From NCBI GenBank assembly GCA_905215935.1, contig CAJMRY010000002.1:248001-312000 (forward strand): DNA of 64,000 nucleotides, written 5' to 3'. The number at the start of each line of letters is the position of its first letter. The first letter of the stretch is position 1. A model generated the notes under the pieces. It did no database searches, had not been told where the DNA came from, and saw only the letters and a program-made list of their open reading frames with translations. Below are positions 50,692 through 59,422 of the stretch, one piece after another. The position numbers and the translations under genes were made by a program. The stretch is from an uncultured bacterium. Lineage in GTDB: Bacteria; Bacillota; Clostridia; TANB77; CAG-508.

Positions 50692-51621
50692 ATGCCATTA
50701 GTAACAACTAAGGAAATGTTTGAAAAATCAATGAAAGAGAAATTTGCTATAGGAGCATTTAATGTAAATAATATGGAAATAATACAAGGAATTGTAGATG
50801 CAGCAGCAGAAGAAAAATCACCTGTAATACTTCAAGCATCACATGGAGCAATAAAATATGCTAGAGTTCCATACTTAAGAAAGATGATAGAAGCAGCATT
50901 AGAGGAACATGATATTCCGATTGCACTTCATTTAGATCATGGACCAGATTTTGAGACATGTAAAATGTGTATAGATAATGGTTTTACATCTGTTATGATA
51001 GATGGTTCTAAATATGATTTTGAAGAAAATGTAGCTTTAACTAAAAAAGTAGTAGATTATGCACATAGTAAGGGTGTTGTTGTAGAAGCAGAACTTGGAA
51101 AATTAGCAGGAATAGAAGATGATGTTAATGTATCTGAAGCAGATGCTATGTATACAGATCCTGAGCAAGCAAAAGAATTTGTAGAAAGAACAGGATGTGA
51201 TTCTTTAGCAATTGCTATAGGAACAAGTCATGGTGCGTATAAATTTAAAGGCGAAGCAAAACTAAGATTTGATATATTAGCCAAAATAAAAGAATTAATT
51301 CCAAACACTCCAATAGTATTACATGGTGCATCTACTGTTATACCAGAGTTAGTAGAGACATGTAATAAATATGGTGGAGATATCCCAGGAGCCAAAGGTG
51401 TTCCAGATGAAATGTTACATGAAGCAAGTTTATCAGGTGTATCTAAAATAAATGTGGATACAGATTTAAGACTTGCTATGACTTCAGAAATTAGAAAAGT
51501 ATTTGCTGAAGAGCCAGGTGTATTTGATCCTAGAAAATATTTAACACCAGCAAGAGAATCTATAAAAAACACTGTTAAACATAAAATAAAAGATGTATTT
51601 GGTTCAAATAATAAAATTTAA
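50692..51621 (+). CDS. fba: Class II fructose-bisphosphate aldolase
   Basis: 309 aa. Zn-binding HLDHGPDFETCK, VEAELGKLAGIED, LAIAIGTSHG and IVLHGAS, then LSGVSKINVDTDLR. It cleaves fructose-1,6-bisphosphate in glycolysis. Own unit with strong terminator. No in-frame CGG. Confidence 0.96.
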   Translation: MPLVTTKEMFEKSMKEKFAIGAFNVNNMEIIQGIVDAAAEEKSPVILQASHGAIKYARVPYLRKMIEAALEEHDIPIALHLDHGPDFETCKMCIDNGFTSVMIDGSKYDFEENVALTKKVVDYAHSKGVVVEAELGKLAGIEDDVNVSEADAMYTDPEQAKEFVERTGCDSLAIAIGTSHGAYKFKGEAKLRFDILAKIKELIPNTPIVLHGASTVIPELVETCNKYGGDIPGAKGVPDEMLHEASLSGVSKINVDTDLRLAMTSEIRKVFAEEPGVFDPRKYLTPARESIKNTVKHKIKDVFGSNNKI

Positions 51622-51644
51622 GTATGAATTAATAGTTTAAAAAC

Positions 51645-51691
51645 AAAAAACGGACTTTAAATAGAAAGATTTTAATTAAAGTCCGTTTTTT
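51645..51691 (+). terminator. Rho-independent terminator after fba
   Basis: AAAAAACGGACTTTAA / TTAAAGTCCGTTTTTT with short loop. Confidence 0.9.
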
Positions 51692-51733
51692 ATTAAAATA
51701 TTAAATTATGATAATTAGAATGGAAGATGATTA

Positions 51734-52738
51734 ATGCTATTAAGTAAAGAAGAATATATAACAAAATTAGCTATAATATGGGGAGCAAGTTTAGATAATA
51801 TTGATCTTATTAAATCAATTCATAGAGAGAGTTTTGAAAACATGTATCAAGAATATTTAAAAATAAATGGAGATACACAAAAAATTACAGGAGTTGTAAA
51901 TTTAGATGAGATTAAATATCTTGAATCAAATCAAAGTTTTGATTCAAAAGATGCATCTTTTGCAAGTAGTTGGCTAATATTACCAGATTTAAAAAGAATA
52001 CTAATTAAAAATATATTAACAGATAAATATTCTAGTAAATCAAAATTTTATTGTTTATGTAATCATTTGGTTATTCCTAGAATATGTAAGAGTTTACACT
52101 TAGAAAGTGCTAATTATTTTTTAGCACAAAAAGATGATAAGCAAGGTATATATATTGTAACACCTGATTTTTTAGAAGAAGGAGAAGAATTAAAAACAGG
52201 GCAAGACATAAGTAGACAGATGCATATATTAGGCTTGTCAAATACTACTGAAGATAATATTGATATTTCTGAAAGATTTGTGAATTTTAATAATGGTAGA
52301 GAAGAAGAATGTGAAGCAATAAAGCAAGAACTTATAAAACAAACTGTGTTTTGGTATATAATAAAAAATCTAGATCAAAGTAAACGTAATTGGGCAATTA
52401 GAAATGGAAAGAAAGGTATAAGATTTGCACCAAATTATGATTATGATTTTTGTCTGGATGCAGTTGAGAATGGGGCAGAGTATACAAGAGTTAATGATGA
52501 AAATATAGAAAAAATTGTGAATAAATATAAAGAATTGCCATGGTTTAGAAAATGGCTTGAAGAAACTGTACTTAAACTAGATGTACAAGCTTGCTTTTCA
52601 GGTGGAAAGAAATTACTTCCTAGTAAATATGCATCAATGTATGATGAATATCTAGAAAATTCAACTAATATTATGAGGAATAGGATTAATAGAATACAAG
52701 AAATATATGTGGAAGTACCAATCGAACCAGATATATGA
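51734..52738 (+). CDS. HipA-like kinase-fold protein
   Basis: 334 aa after GGAAGATG. The best mark is IIKNLDQSKRNWAIRNGKKGIRFAPNYDYDF (given in parts: NLDQSKRNW then FAPNYDYDF), close to the HipA/CtkA DxxxxNW and aPxYD catalytic pattern. The N-terminal half is unrecognised. No HipB-like antitoxin is adjacent. Possible protein kinase; a different kinase-fold family cannot be ruled out. Confidence 0.55.
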   Translation: MLLSKEEYITKLAIIWGASLDNIDLIKSIHRESFENMYQEYLKINGDTQKITGVVNLDEIKYLESNQSFDSKDASFASSWLILPDLKRILIKNILTDKYSSKSKFYCLCNHLVIPRICKSLHLESANYFLAQKDDKQGIYIVTPDFLEEGEELKTGQDISRQMHILGLSNTTEDNIDISERFVNFNNGREEECEAIKQELIKQTVFWYIIKNLDQSKRNWAIRNGKKGIRFAPNYDYDFCLDAVENGAEYTRVNDENIEKIVNKYKELPWFRKWLEETVLKLDVQACFSGGKKLLPSKYASMYDEYLENSTNIMRNRINRIQEIYVEVPIEPDI

Positions 52739-52746
52739 AATTATAA

Positions 52747-52776
52747 AAAAGACCCAAAATTGTTTTGGGTCTTAAA
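52747..52776. terminator. Bidirectional terminator
   Basis: AAAAGACCCAAAA / TTTTGGGTCTTAAAA between two converging genes. Confidence 0.82.
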
Positions 52777-52785
52777 AGTTTTTAA

Positions 52786-53245
52786 TTATCTAAATAAAGA
52801 TTGTTTCATAGCACTTCTAATCTTCATTTCAGCATCTTTTTTTGCAATGTCTTCACGTTTATCATATAATTTTTTTCCTTTTCCAATACCTAGTTCTAAT
52901 TTAACTAAACTTCCTTTAAAATATAAACAAATAGGAACTAAGGTATAGCCTTTTTGATTAATAAGACCGAATTAGTTTGTTTATTTCTCTTCTATTTAAA
53001 AGTAATTTTCTTTCTCTTAAAGGGTCTTTATTAAAGATATTTCCATGTTCATATGGACTTATATGCATAGAATATACTAAAACTTCACCATCTTTAGTAA
53101 TAGATGCATAACTATCTTTTAAATTTACTTTCCCAGCTCTAATAGATTTTATTTCAGTTCCTGTAAGTACAATACCCGCTTCTAATGTATCTATTATATT
53201 GTAATTATGTTTGGCAGTAGGATTTTTTGCAATTAATTTATTCAT
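52786..53245 (-). CDS. smpB: SsrA-binding protein, one CGG +1 site
   Basis: 152 aa. Opens KNPTAKHNYNIIDTLEAGIVLTGTEIKSIRAGKVNLKDSY (by parts: IIDTLEAGI, LTGTEIKSIR), all SmpB-defining. CGG 52967-52969 (ATT CGG T) shifts to GLINQKGYTLVP, then GKGKKLYDKRED and the basic tail ending RSAMKQSLFR. Ordinary decoding terminates after 95 residues without the beta-strand core end and the tail that enters the mRNA channel. It works with tmRNA to rescue stalled ribosomes. Confidence 0.94.
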
Positions 53246-53569
53246 AATATTAAACCTCTTAAAAAAAATAATTGTTAATATTATATCATGGAAAGATAAA
53301 TAATGAAATAGTAATATTATTTTTTTATAAACATTCTTCTATCACTAGTTATATTTTAATAAGTCTGAACAATAAAATATTGTAATTAAAAGTATGTATT
53401 AAAATCCAATATATAATATTTTTAATTTTATTTAACTTACAATTTATATTTAGAAATTATTAAAAAATATAAATTGTAGTTTTTACATTATTAGCTAAAC
53501 AAATTAAAGATAGTATATATTGAATTTTTTAGATTTTCTATATTATGCTCAACATAATGAATAATTTAA
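53246..53569. other. Gene-free stretch upstream of smpB
   Basis: Leftward smpB promoter must be here; no clear -35/-10 pair or hairpin was found. No tmRNA gene seen in it. AT-rich throughout. Confidence 0.45.
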
Positions 53570-54026
53570 CTATTCATCATCATGATTATTATAACTACTT
53601 TGTCTTGTAGAATAATACCAGATTAAAGCAATTATAGCTAAAACAACTATACCTACAACTATCCAAGTCCAAGCATTATTTCCCATGTTACCTAAAAAAA
53701 CACCGAGTGGCAGCATCCGCAGATGTTCTAGTAGCTGTGTAACTATCATTTGTTCTAGTATTCATATTTCCAGCATTTTTATCTCTATTCATATCTTTAT
53801 TCATATCATTTAAAGTATTTTCTGTAGCATTTCCTACAGTGTTAATACCTGTTCTAACTGCACCAGTAGCATCTTTTGCAGCATCTTCCACAACATTTTC
53901 AGCACCACCAACAACATTTCTTACATCATTTGCTGCATTGTTCATTTGATTTGCAAATACAAAAGAAAATGAAAATAGAAAACAAATTGATAATATTAAA
54001 GTTAATGATATTATTAGTTTTTTCAT
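53570..54026 (-). CDS. Exported membrane-anchored protein, one CGG +1 site
   Basis: GGAGGTT precedes ATG. 151 aa. Signal-peptide-like N-terminus (LIISLTLILSICFLFSFSFVFA), an Asn/Ala/Asp-rich middle (NVVGGAENVVEDAAKDATGAV), then CGG 53703-53705 (ACT CGG T), after which the +1 frame gives GVFLGNMGNNAWTWIVVGIVVLAIIALIWYY, a TM anchor, and ends HDDE. The TM helix exists only after the shift. Family not recognised. Confidence 0.72.
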
Positions 54027-54109
54027 AATAACCTCCTTATAAATTTACAACTTAAAAAAATCAAGTTCAATATTAGTATTAATTTTAAAATGCAAAATAT
54101 ACATAAAAA

Positions 54110-54140
54110 AAAACTCTATTTTGTCAAAAAATAGAGTTTT
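54110..54140. terminator. Terminator hairpin
   Basis: AAAACTCTATTTT / AAAATAGAGTTTT with T/A tracts on both sides, between two leftward genes. Confidence 0.82.
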
Positions 54141-54157
54141 TAGAAATATATAGAAAA

Positions 54158-54418
54158 TTATCTTAAACGTATTAAAATTGCAATAGCTAGAAAAATAATA
54201 ACAACACCAACTGTAATTAATAAAATATTTAAAATATTTGTAAGTCCAAGACCAGATTCTGGAATGCTATCTAAAGTAGTTACTGTTGTAGTTGATTGTG
54301 AACTAGAAGTTGTACTACTAGTAGTTGTATTTGATGAAGTATTAGTAGCCAAAACGCTATTTATACAAAAAACTAATAATATAAAAATTATTAAAATTAC
54401 TTTAAAAAATTTTGACAT
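54158..54418 (-). CDS. Small exported Ser/Thr-rich membrane protein
   Basis: 86 aa with GGAGGGC before ATG. N-terminal hydrophobic signal-like segment, ~30-residue Ser/Thr/Asn stretch, then a C-terminal TM and basic end RLR. Surface-anchor-like layout; family unknown. Confidence 0.6.
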   Translation of the reverse strand: MSKFFKVILIIFILLVFCINSVLATNTSSNTTTSSTTSSSQSTTTVTTLDSIPESGLGLTNILNILLITVGVVIIFLAIAILIRLR

Positions 54419-54687
54419 TTTTTTGCCCTCCTAAATCCATAAACTAATGAATAGTCTTTTATCTATAGTATGTTAATATAATATCATAAAAAAATATGAA
54501 AAGTCTAGTAATTTATGAAAAAACATGAAAAAATGTAAAATAAATGTTATTATACTCTTATGAATAACATTTAAATAGATTAGAATATACATAAATAGAA
54601 AAATATGTTAAGATAATCATATCACAAAGTGATAATAAACTATAATATTTTAATAACAATTCTATAATTAATACAAAATATTAATAA

Positions 54688-55155
54688 AAAATTAATATAC
54701 CAGAATTACCAAAAATATTTATAAGTCATAAAAGAAATTATAATGATGGCAATGATTGTAAATATAAGATATTTGGACATTCACATAAACAATATTTATT
54801 TTCACGTGACAATATAAAGTATATAAATCCTGATTCAATAGGATTAGCAACAGGAGGACAAGTAGGAGCAGAATTTACTATTTTAGATATAAATAAAAAT
54901 CAAATTAAGATTGAAAATTGTTTAATAAAATATAATATTAATGAAGTAATAGAACTAATAAAGCAAAGTAAATTAAATTCTATAGCAGTAAAATGGGGGA
55001 ATGCACTAATAAAATTAATTCAAACAGGAATGGATTATCCAGATATGTACATAAAAGAAGTTTTAAAAATTGCAAAAGAACATGGTATAAATGAAGATTT
55101 AGATACGATTCCAATAGAGATATGGAATGATGCAAGAAAGAGTCTCAATATATAA
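54688..55155 (+). pseudogene. 5'-truncated metallophosphoesterase
   Basis: Open frame with no valid start, ending TAA 55153-55155. KYKIFGHSHKQYLF has the late metal GHxH motif and INPDSIGLATGGQ with EFTILDI follows as in calcineurin-like phosphoesterases. The N-terminal half with the DxH and GNHD motifs is absent. About 155 codons remain. No CGG at the break, so this is real decay, not the frameshift rule. Confidence 0.75.
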
Positions 55156-55239
55156 TATTTTATGAAGGTTATATTTTAGAACAATAAAAAATATAAGGTA
55201 TTTTTAGTAGATATAAGAAAGTTATAGGAGGGAAATACA

Positions 55240-55629
55240 ATGAGAATATATGTAGCACATTCAAAAAAGATGGATTATATCAATAAAATATATAGGCCAT
55301 TAAGAAAAGATGAAGAATTAAATAAACATACATTATTATTACCACATGAAAATAGTAGCAAAAGCAATAATGATAGAGAATTTTACAAAACAATAGATAT
55401 ATTCATTGCAGAAGTTACTTTTGCAGGAACAGGTTTGGGAATAGAATTAGGTTGGGTTTATGATGATAATATTCCAATTTATTGTTTATATAAGAGTGGT
55501 AGCAAAATTAGTTCATCTGTAAAATCAATCACTAATAATATTTTTGAATATAGTAATGAAGAGGAATTTGTAAAATTAGTTAAATCTATTGTAGGGAAAT
55601 ATGATTTAGATAATAGAAATTATAGATAA
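55240..55629 (+). CDS. Nucleoside 2-deoxyribosyltransferase-like protein
   Basis: 129 aa after AGGAGGG. MRIYVAHSKKMDY near the start, DIFIAEVTFAGTGLGIELGW and YCLYK match the DrrA/nucleoside deoxyribosyltransferase Rossmann-like fold (A-E-S-G-type strand). Substrate not determined. Starts a four-gene run to 57742. Confidence 0.68.
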   Translation: MRIYVAHSKKMDYINKIYRPLRKDEELNKHTLLLPHENSSKSNNDREFYKTIDIFIAEVTFAGTGLGIELGWVYDDNIPIYCLYKSGSKISSSVKSITNNIFEYSNEEEFVKLVKSIVGKYDLDNRNYR

Positions 55630-55642
55630 AAGGAGAGTAATT

Positions 55643-56197
55643 ATGAATCATAATAAAACATTAATAATAAATGGTTCACCACATAAAAATGGAGATACCT
55701 CATATATTGTAAATCAAATAAAAAGAAAACTGAATGGCGAAATAGAGGAAATTTTTCCATATTTTGATAACATAAAGCCTTGTATAGATTGTAGATATTG
55801 TTGGAAAGAAGAAGGTTGTGCTATAAAAGATGATATGGAAAAAATATATAAAGATGATTATGATACTATTATTGTAGCATCACCAATATATATGTTTAAT
55901 GTTACACCTCCATTATTCTCTATTATTACAAGATTAAATGCAATATGGAGTAATGAATATTTTTTAAATAAAAAATATTTATTTAAAGAAAAACAAGGAA
56001 TTTTAGTATTAACAGGTGGAGGAAGTGGATCCCCTAAACATGCTTTGGAAATGGCAAAATTAATGTTTAAATTCTTAAATGCAAAATTCGATATAGAAAA
56101 AAATTACATATACTCATTAAATACTAATAATATACCAGCTTGTGAAGATGAGGAAGTAAAGAAAATGATTAGAGAAAAAATCAGAGAGATCAAATAA
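55643..56197 (+). CDS. NADPH-dependent FMN reductase-type flavoprotein
   Basis: 184 aa. NGSPHKNGDTSYIV (phosphate loop), CIDCRYCWKEEGCAIKDDM cysteine pattern and VASPIYMFNVTP typify the multimeric flavodoxin/NAD(P)H oxidoreductase WrbA-like group. Redox role, substrate unknown. AGGAGAG before ATG; 13 bases from preceding gene. Confidence 0.85.
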   Translation: MNHNKTLIINGSPHKNGDTSYIVNQIKRKLNGEIEEIFPYFDNIKPCIDCRYCWKEEGCAIKDDMEKIYKDDYDTIIVASPIYMFNVTPPLFSIITRLNAIWSNEYFLNKKYLFKEKQGILVLTGGGSGSPKHALEMAKLMFKFLNAKFDIEKNYIYSLNTNNIPACEDEEVKKMIREKIREIK

Positions 56198-56222
56198 TCA
56201 TTACTTAAGAAGGAGGCTACAA

Positions 56223-57146
56223 ATGTTAGCAAATAAATTAAATTATGGGGATACAATTGGAGTAGTAGGTGTATCTAATAGCTTAGAAATTGGAGCAACA
56301 TATGAACATTTTTACAAAGCAGAAAAATTCTTGCAAAGTAAAGGCTTTAAAATAAAAAGAGGAAAATATGTACTAAAAAATTATTATGGTTCAGCAGGAA
56401 CTAAAGAGCAAAAAGCTGAGGATATGATGAATATGTTTTTAGACAAAGAAGTAAAAGCTATTATTTGTCTTAAAGGAGGAGAAACTTGTAATACTTTTAT
56501 AGATTTACTGGATTATGAAATAATAAAACAAAATCCAAAAATAATTACAGGTTATAGTGACATAACAGTAATATTAGAAACCATATATCAAAAAACTGGA
56601 CTTGTAACTTTTCATGGGTCTGATTTTGTAGATTTTGGAAAAGAACAAGCAGAAGAAAGATTCTTAGAATTTGAAAACACTTTTATAAATAAAAAAATTG
56701 GAAAGTTTCAATCAGGAGAAAAAAGAATTATAAGAAGTGGAAATGCACAAGGTAAATTACTTGGAACTAATTTAGGAACTATGATGTATCTATTGGGAAC
56801 AGAATATTTACCAGATATGCAAGATAAAATATTAGCCATAGAGAGTTATATAACATCACCAAATGAATGCCAAAGGAGGTTTGCTACATTAAAGCAACTA
56901 GGTGTATTCGATAAGATAAAAGGTATAATTGTAGGATATAATTATGCTTTGCAAAAAAATGGTAATACATTTCCACAAATGGAAGATATACTATTAGAAT
57001 ATACAAAAGAATATAATTTTCCTATTGTAAAATGTAATGATTTTGGACATGAAATGGTAAATGCAGTTATACCAATAGGAGTAGATGTTAAAATAGATTC
57101 TAACAATAATAAAGTAGAAATAGTTGATGATTTTCTATTAGATTAA
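56223..57146 (+). CDS. LD-carboxypeptidase-like S66 peptidase (MccF-type)
   Basis: 307 aa after AAGAAGGAGG. GDTIGVVGVSN, ICLKGGE, GYSDITV (catalytic Ser) and LAIESYITSPNE, then CNDFGHEMVN contain the Ser-Glu-His triad pattern of S66. It hydrolyses LD-peptide bonds of murein or microcin-like aminoacyl-nucleotides. Cytosolic; substrate not certain. Confidence 0.86.
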   Translation: MLANKLNYGDTIGVVGVSNSLEIGATYEHFYKAEKFLQSKGFKIKRGKYVLKNYYGSAGTKEQKAEDMMNMFLDKEVKAIICLKGGETCNTFIDLLDYEIIKQNPKIITGYSDITVILETIYQKTGLVTFHGSDFVDFGKEQAEERFLEFENTFINKKIGKFQSGEKRIIRSGNAQGKLLGTNLGTMMYLLGTEYLPDMQDKILAIESYITSPNECQRRFATLKQLGVFDKIKGIIVGYNYALQKNGNTFPQMEDILLEYTKEYNFPIVKCNDFGHEMVNAVIPIGVDVKIDSNNNKVEIVDDFLLD

Positions 57147-57175
57147 TATAATATATATGTAAAGGAAGTGTAAAT

Positions 57176-57742
57176 ATGAGAAATATTTTAATTATGGGAA
57201 TAGGCAGAGCAGGGAAAACTACATTAAGTAATATGATAAAAGAAAAGTATAATAACTACAATCTAATACATTCAGATAGTATTAAGTGGTCAATGATAAG
57301 AGCAATGGGAAAAGAAAAATATTATAGAACAAATATAGAAGAGCAAAAAGAATTTGAATATAGTGAGTATTTCCAAAAAGTATTATTAGAATTTTTTAAT
57401 TCTTGTATTAGAAATGATAAAAATAAATATGGATATATATTAGAAAGTGGGCAATTAACCCCTAAATATGTAAAAGAAATGATTAATTATGAAGAAACAT
57501 TAGTAATATGTTTAGGACATGGTAATTTAAAAGAAAAAGATATTATAGGGCTATGTAGGGAACATGATACAAATCAAGATTGGACTTATGATATATGTAA
57601 TAAAGACCTTCAAGAGCATGCTAGAAAATGGAGTGAAAGGAACGAGTTATTTAAATTAGAATGTCCTAGGTATGGAATAAAATATATAGATACTTCAGAG
57701 AATAGAGAACAAATATTACATAGTATTTTAGAAAGTATATAA
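57176..57742 (+). CDS. P-loop kinase-like protein
   Basis: 188 aa. ILIMGIGRAGKTTLS is Walker A; later LIHSDSIKW, SGQLTPKYVKE and TLVICLGHG are consistent with small nucleoside or shikimate-like kinases. Substrate unknown. Last gene of the run from 55240. Confidence 0.7.
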   Translation: MRNILIMGIGRAGKTTLSNMIKEKYNNYNLIHSDSIKWSMIRAMGKEKYYRTNIEEQKEFEYSEYFQKVLLEFFNSCIRNDKNKYGYILESGQLTPKYVKEMINYEETLVICLGHGNLKEKDIIGLCREHDTNQDWTYDICNKDLQEHARKWSERNELFKLECPRYGIKYIDTSENREQILHSILESI

Positions 57743-58027
57743 TAACATGGAGTAAAAGCATGCAAAATAAAACTGAATTTAGAACAGAAAATAACTTAAT
57801 AATAGAAATTTATATAAGTTAATAGGGAAAAAGAGACTTTGTTGAATAATTATAAATAAATGGAAGCGGAATTTGATGAATTATAAAAAATATAGTAGAT
57901 ATTAATTGACAAATAGAATATAAGATGATAAACTACGAACAATAGTTCGCAAACGCAACTAAATGTAGTAGTATCAAAACTAAAAGATTAAATAAGAACT
58001 AAATATAATAAAAAAGGAAGTGTTCTT

Positions 58028-58987
58028 ATGAGAGATATGAAAAATGAGATTATTCTATTTGAAGATGGTGATGTTAAATTAGAAGTGAGTATGCAAGATG
58101 AGACAGTATGGTTAACATCAGACCAGATGTCCGAACTGTTTAATACAACCAAAAGAAATATTGAAATGCATATAAAAAACATATATACAGAAGGAGAATT
58201 AGAAGAAAATTCAACTTGGAAGGATTTCTTCCAAGTTCAAAAAGAAGGAACAAGAGAAGTAACAAGAAATAAAAAAATATATAATTTGGATATAATAATA
58301 TCAGTAGGGTATAGAGTAAAATCAAAAGAAGGAACAAAATTTAGAATATGGGCAAATAAAATTTTAAAAGAATATATTTTAAAAGGATATGCTATTAACC
58401 AAAAAAGACTAGATTATTTAGAAAAAACAATAAAATTAATCGACACAGCTAATCGTATTGATGAAAATTTAGAAAATAATGACGCAAAAGAAATACTAAG
58501 AGTAATTGGAGAATATTCTAAGGCATTAGACTTATTAGACAATTACGATCACAAAACATTAAAGAAAATAAATGGGAATATAGATGATAGAAAAATTAAT
58601 TATAATGAATGTATAAATATAATTAATAAACTAAAGTTTAACGAAAGAAGTTCATTATTTGCTGTTGAAAGAGATAGGGGACTTGAATCAATTATAGGTA
58701 ATATTTATCAAAGTTTTGGAGGACAAGACATTTATAAAAGTATTGAAGAGAAATCTGCAAACTTTTTATATTTGATAGTTAAAAATCATGTTTTTGCAGA
58801 TGGTAATAAAAGAATTGCAGCAACACTATTTATATACTTTTTAAATTTCTATGATATCTTATATAAAGACAATAAACAAGTAATAGATAACAACACATTA
58901 ACAGCTTTAACTCTACTAATTGCAGAGTCTAATCCAAAAGAAAAAGAAGTTATTATAGATTTAGTAATGAATTTTTTGAACGATTAA
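58028..58987 (+). CDS. RhuM-Fic/Doc fused protein
   Basis: 319 aa. Residues 1-115 match RhuM (LFEDGDVKLEVSMQDETVWLT, RNIEMHIKNIY, KIYNLDIIISVGYRVKS). The C-terminal ~150 residues carry Fic/Doc with NHVFADGNKRIAATLF, where HVFADGNKR is the AMPylation loop. Known pairing RhuM with Fic/Doc. It may be a regulator or toxin; no partner antitoxin nearby. Preceded by 285 bases with no gene. Confidence 0.85.
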   Translation: MRDMKNEIILFEDGDVKLEVSMQDETVWLTSDQMSELFNTTKRNIEMHIKNIYTEGELEENSTWKDFFQVQKEGTREVTRNKKIYNLDIIISVGYRVKSKEGTKFRIWANKILKEYILKGYAINQKRLDYLEKTIKLIDTANRIDENLENNDAKEILRVIGEYSKALDLLDNYDHKTLKKINGNIDDRKINYNECINIINKLKFNERSSLFAVERDRGLESIIGNIYQSFGGQDIYKSIEEKSANFLYLIVKNHVFADGNKRIAATLFIYFLNFYDILYKDNKQVIDNNTLTALTLLIAESNPKEKEVIIDLVMNFLND

Positions 58988-59054
58988 AAATTTTATTATT
59001 AATTTACTTTTATTATATTAGTGTTATAATAATTTTAGAAAGGTGATGATATAA

Positions 59055-59384
59055 ATGAAAGAAAATATTAAAAATGTATTATTAATGGGGCTAGGAGCTA
59101 TATCTCTTACAGGAGAAAAAGCAAATGAACTAAAAAAAGAATTATTAGAAAAAGGAGAAGCTTTATATAAAGAGGGTTCTATAAAAAATGAAGAGCTAAA
59201 AAGAGATTTTAAAGATAAAATAAAAGAAAATACAAATATTAAGATTACTACTGCAAGCAAAGAGGATATTGTAGAAATAATTAACGGTTTGAGTGATGAA
59301 GAAAAAGAAGAAATCTCAAAATTACTAAAAAATGATTCAGAAGCAGACAAAAGAGATGAAGAAGAAAAAAATGAAAATGATTAA
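59055..59384 (+). CDS. Phasin-like coiled-coil protein
   Basis: 109 aa after AAAGGTGATG. Helical, heptad-like segments around GEKANELKKELLEKGEALY, acidic C-terminus. Upstream of the UbiB gene, a common neighbour pair. AAC GGT at about 59283 carries CGG across a boundary and is not shifted. Confidence 0.65.
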   Translation: MKENIKNVLLMGLGAISLTGEKANELKKELLEKGEALYKEGSIKNEELKRDFKDKIKENTNIKITTASKEDIVEIINGLSDEEKEEISKLLKNDSEADKRDEEEKNEND

Positions 59385-59422
59385 AATCTAAAGAAAAGAG
59401 AATTATAGAAAAGGTAGATAGT

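Noticed and set aside
1143..53705. The frame breaks as sequencing errors
   Set aside because: Errors would not keep to one base (an extra C), one place (before GG), and one codon phase in 22 of 22 cases, while sparing boundary CGGs and the island genes. Homopolymer runs, abundant here, show no breaks. Read data would still be decisive.
1143..53705. The breaks as pseudogenes of a decaying genome
   Set aside because: Each gene otherwise keeps all catalytic motifs, starts and full length, and single-type insertions are not how decay looks. True decay is seen at 54688-55155 and 17806-17995 and looks different.
1143..53705. Programmed frameshift with internal Shine-Dalgarno or downstream structure, as in prfB
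   Set aside because: No consistent upstream AGGGGG-type element or downstream hairpin is shared among the sites, and some lie in AT-rich unstructured stretches.
1143..53705. CGG simply reassigned to another amino acid
   Set aside because: A triplet reassignment would keep the frame; here the frame must move by one base to restore conserved sequence in every case.
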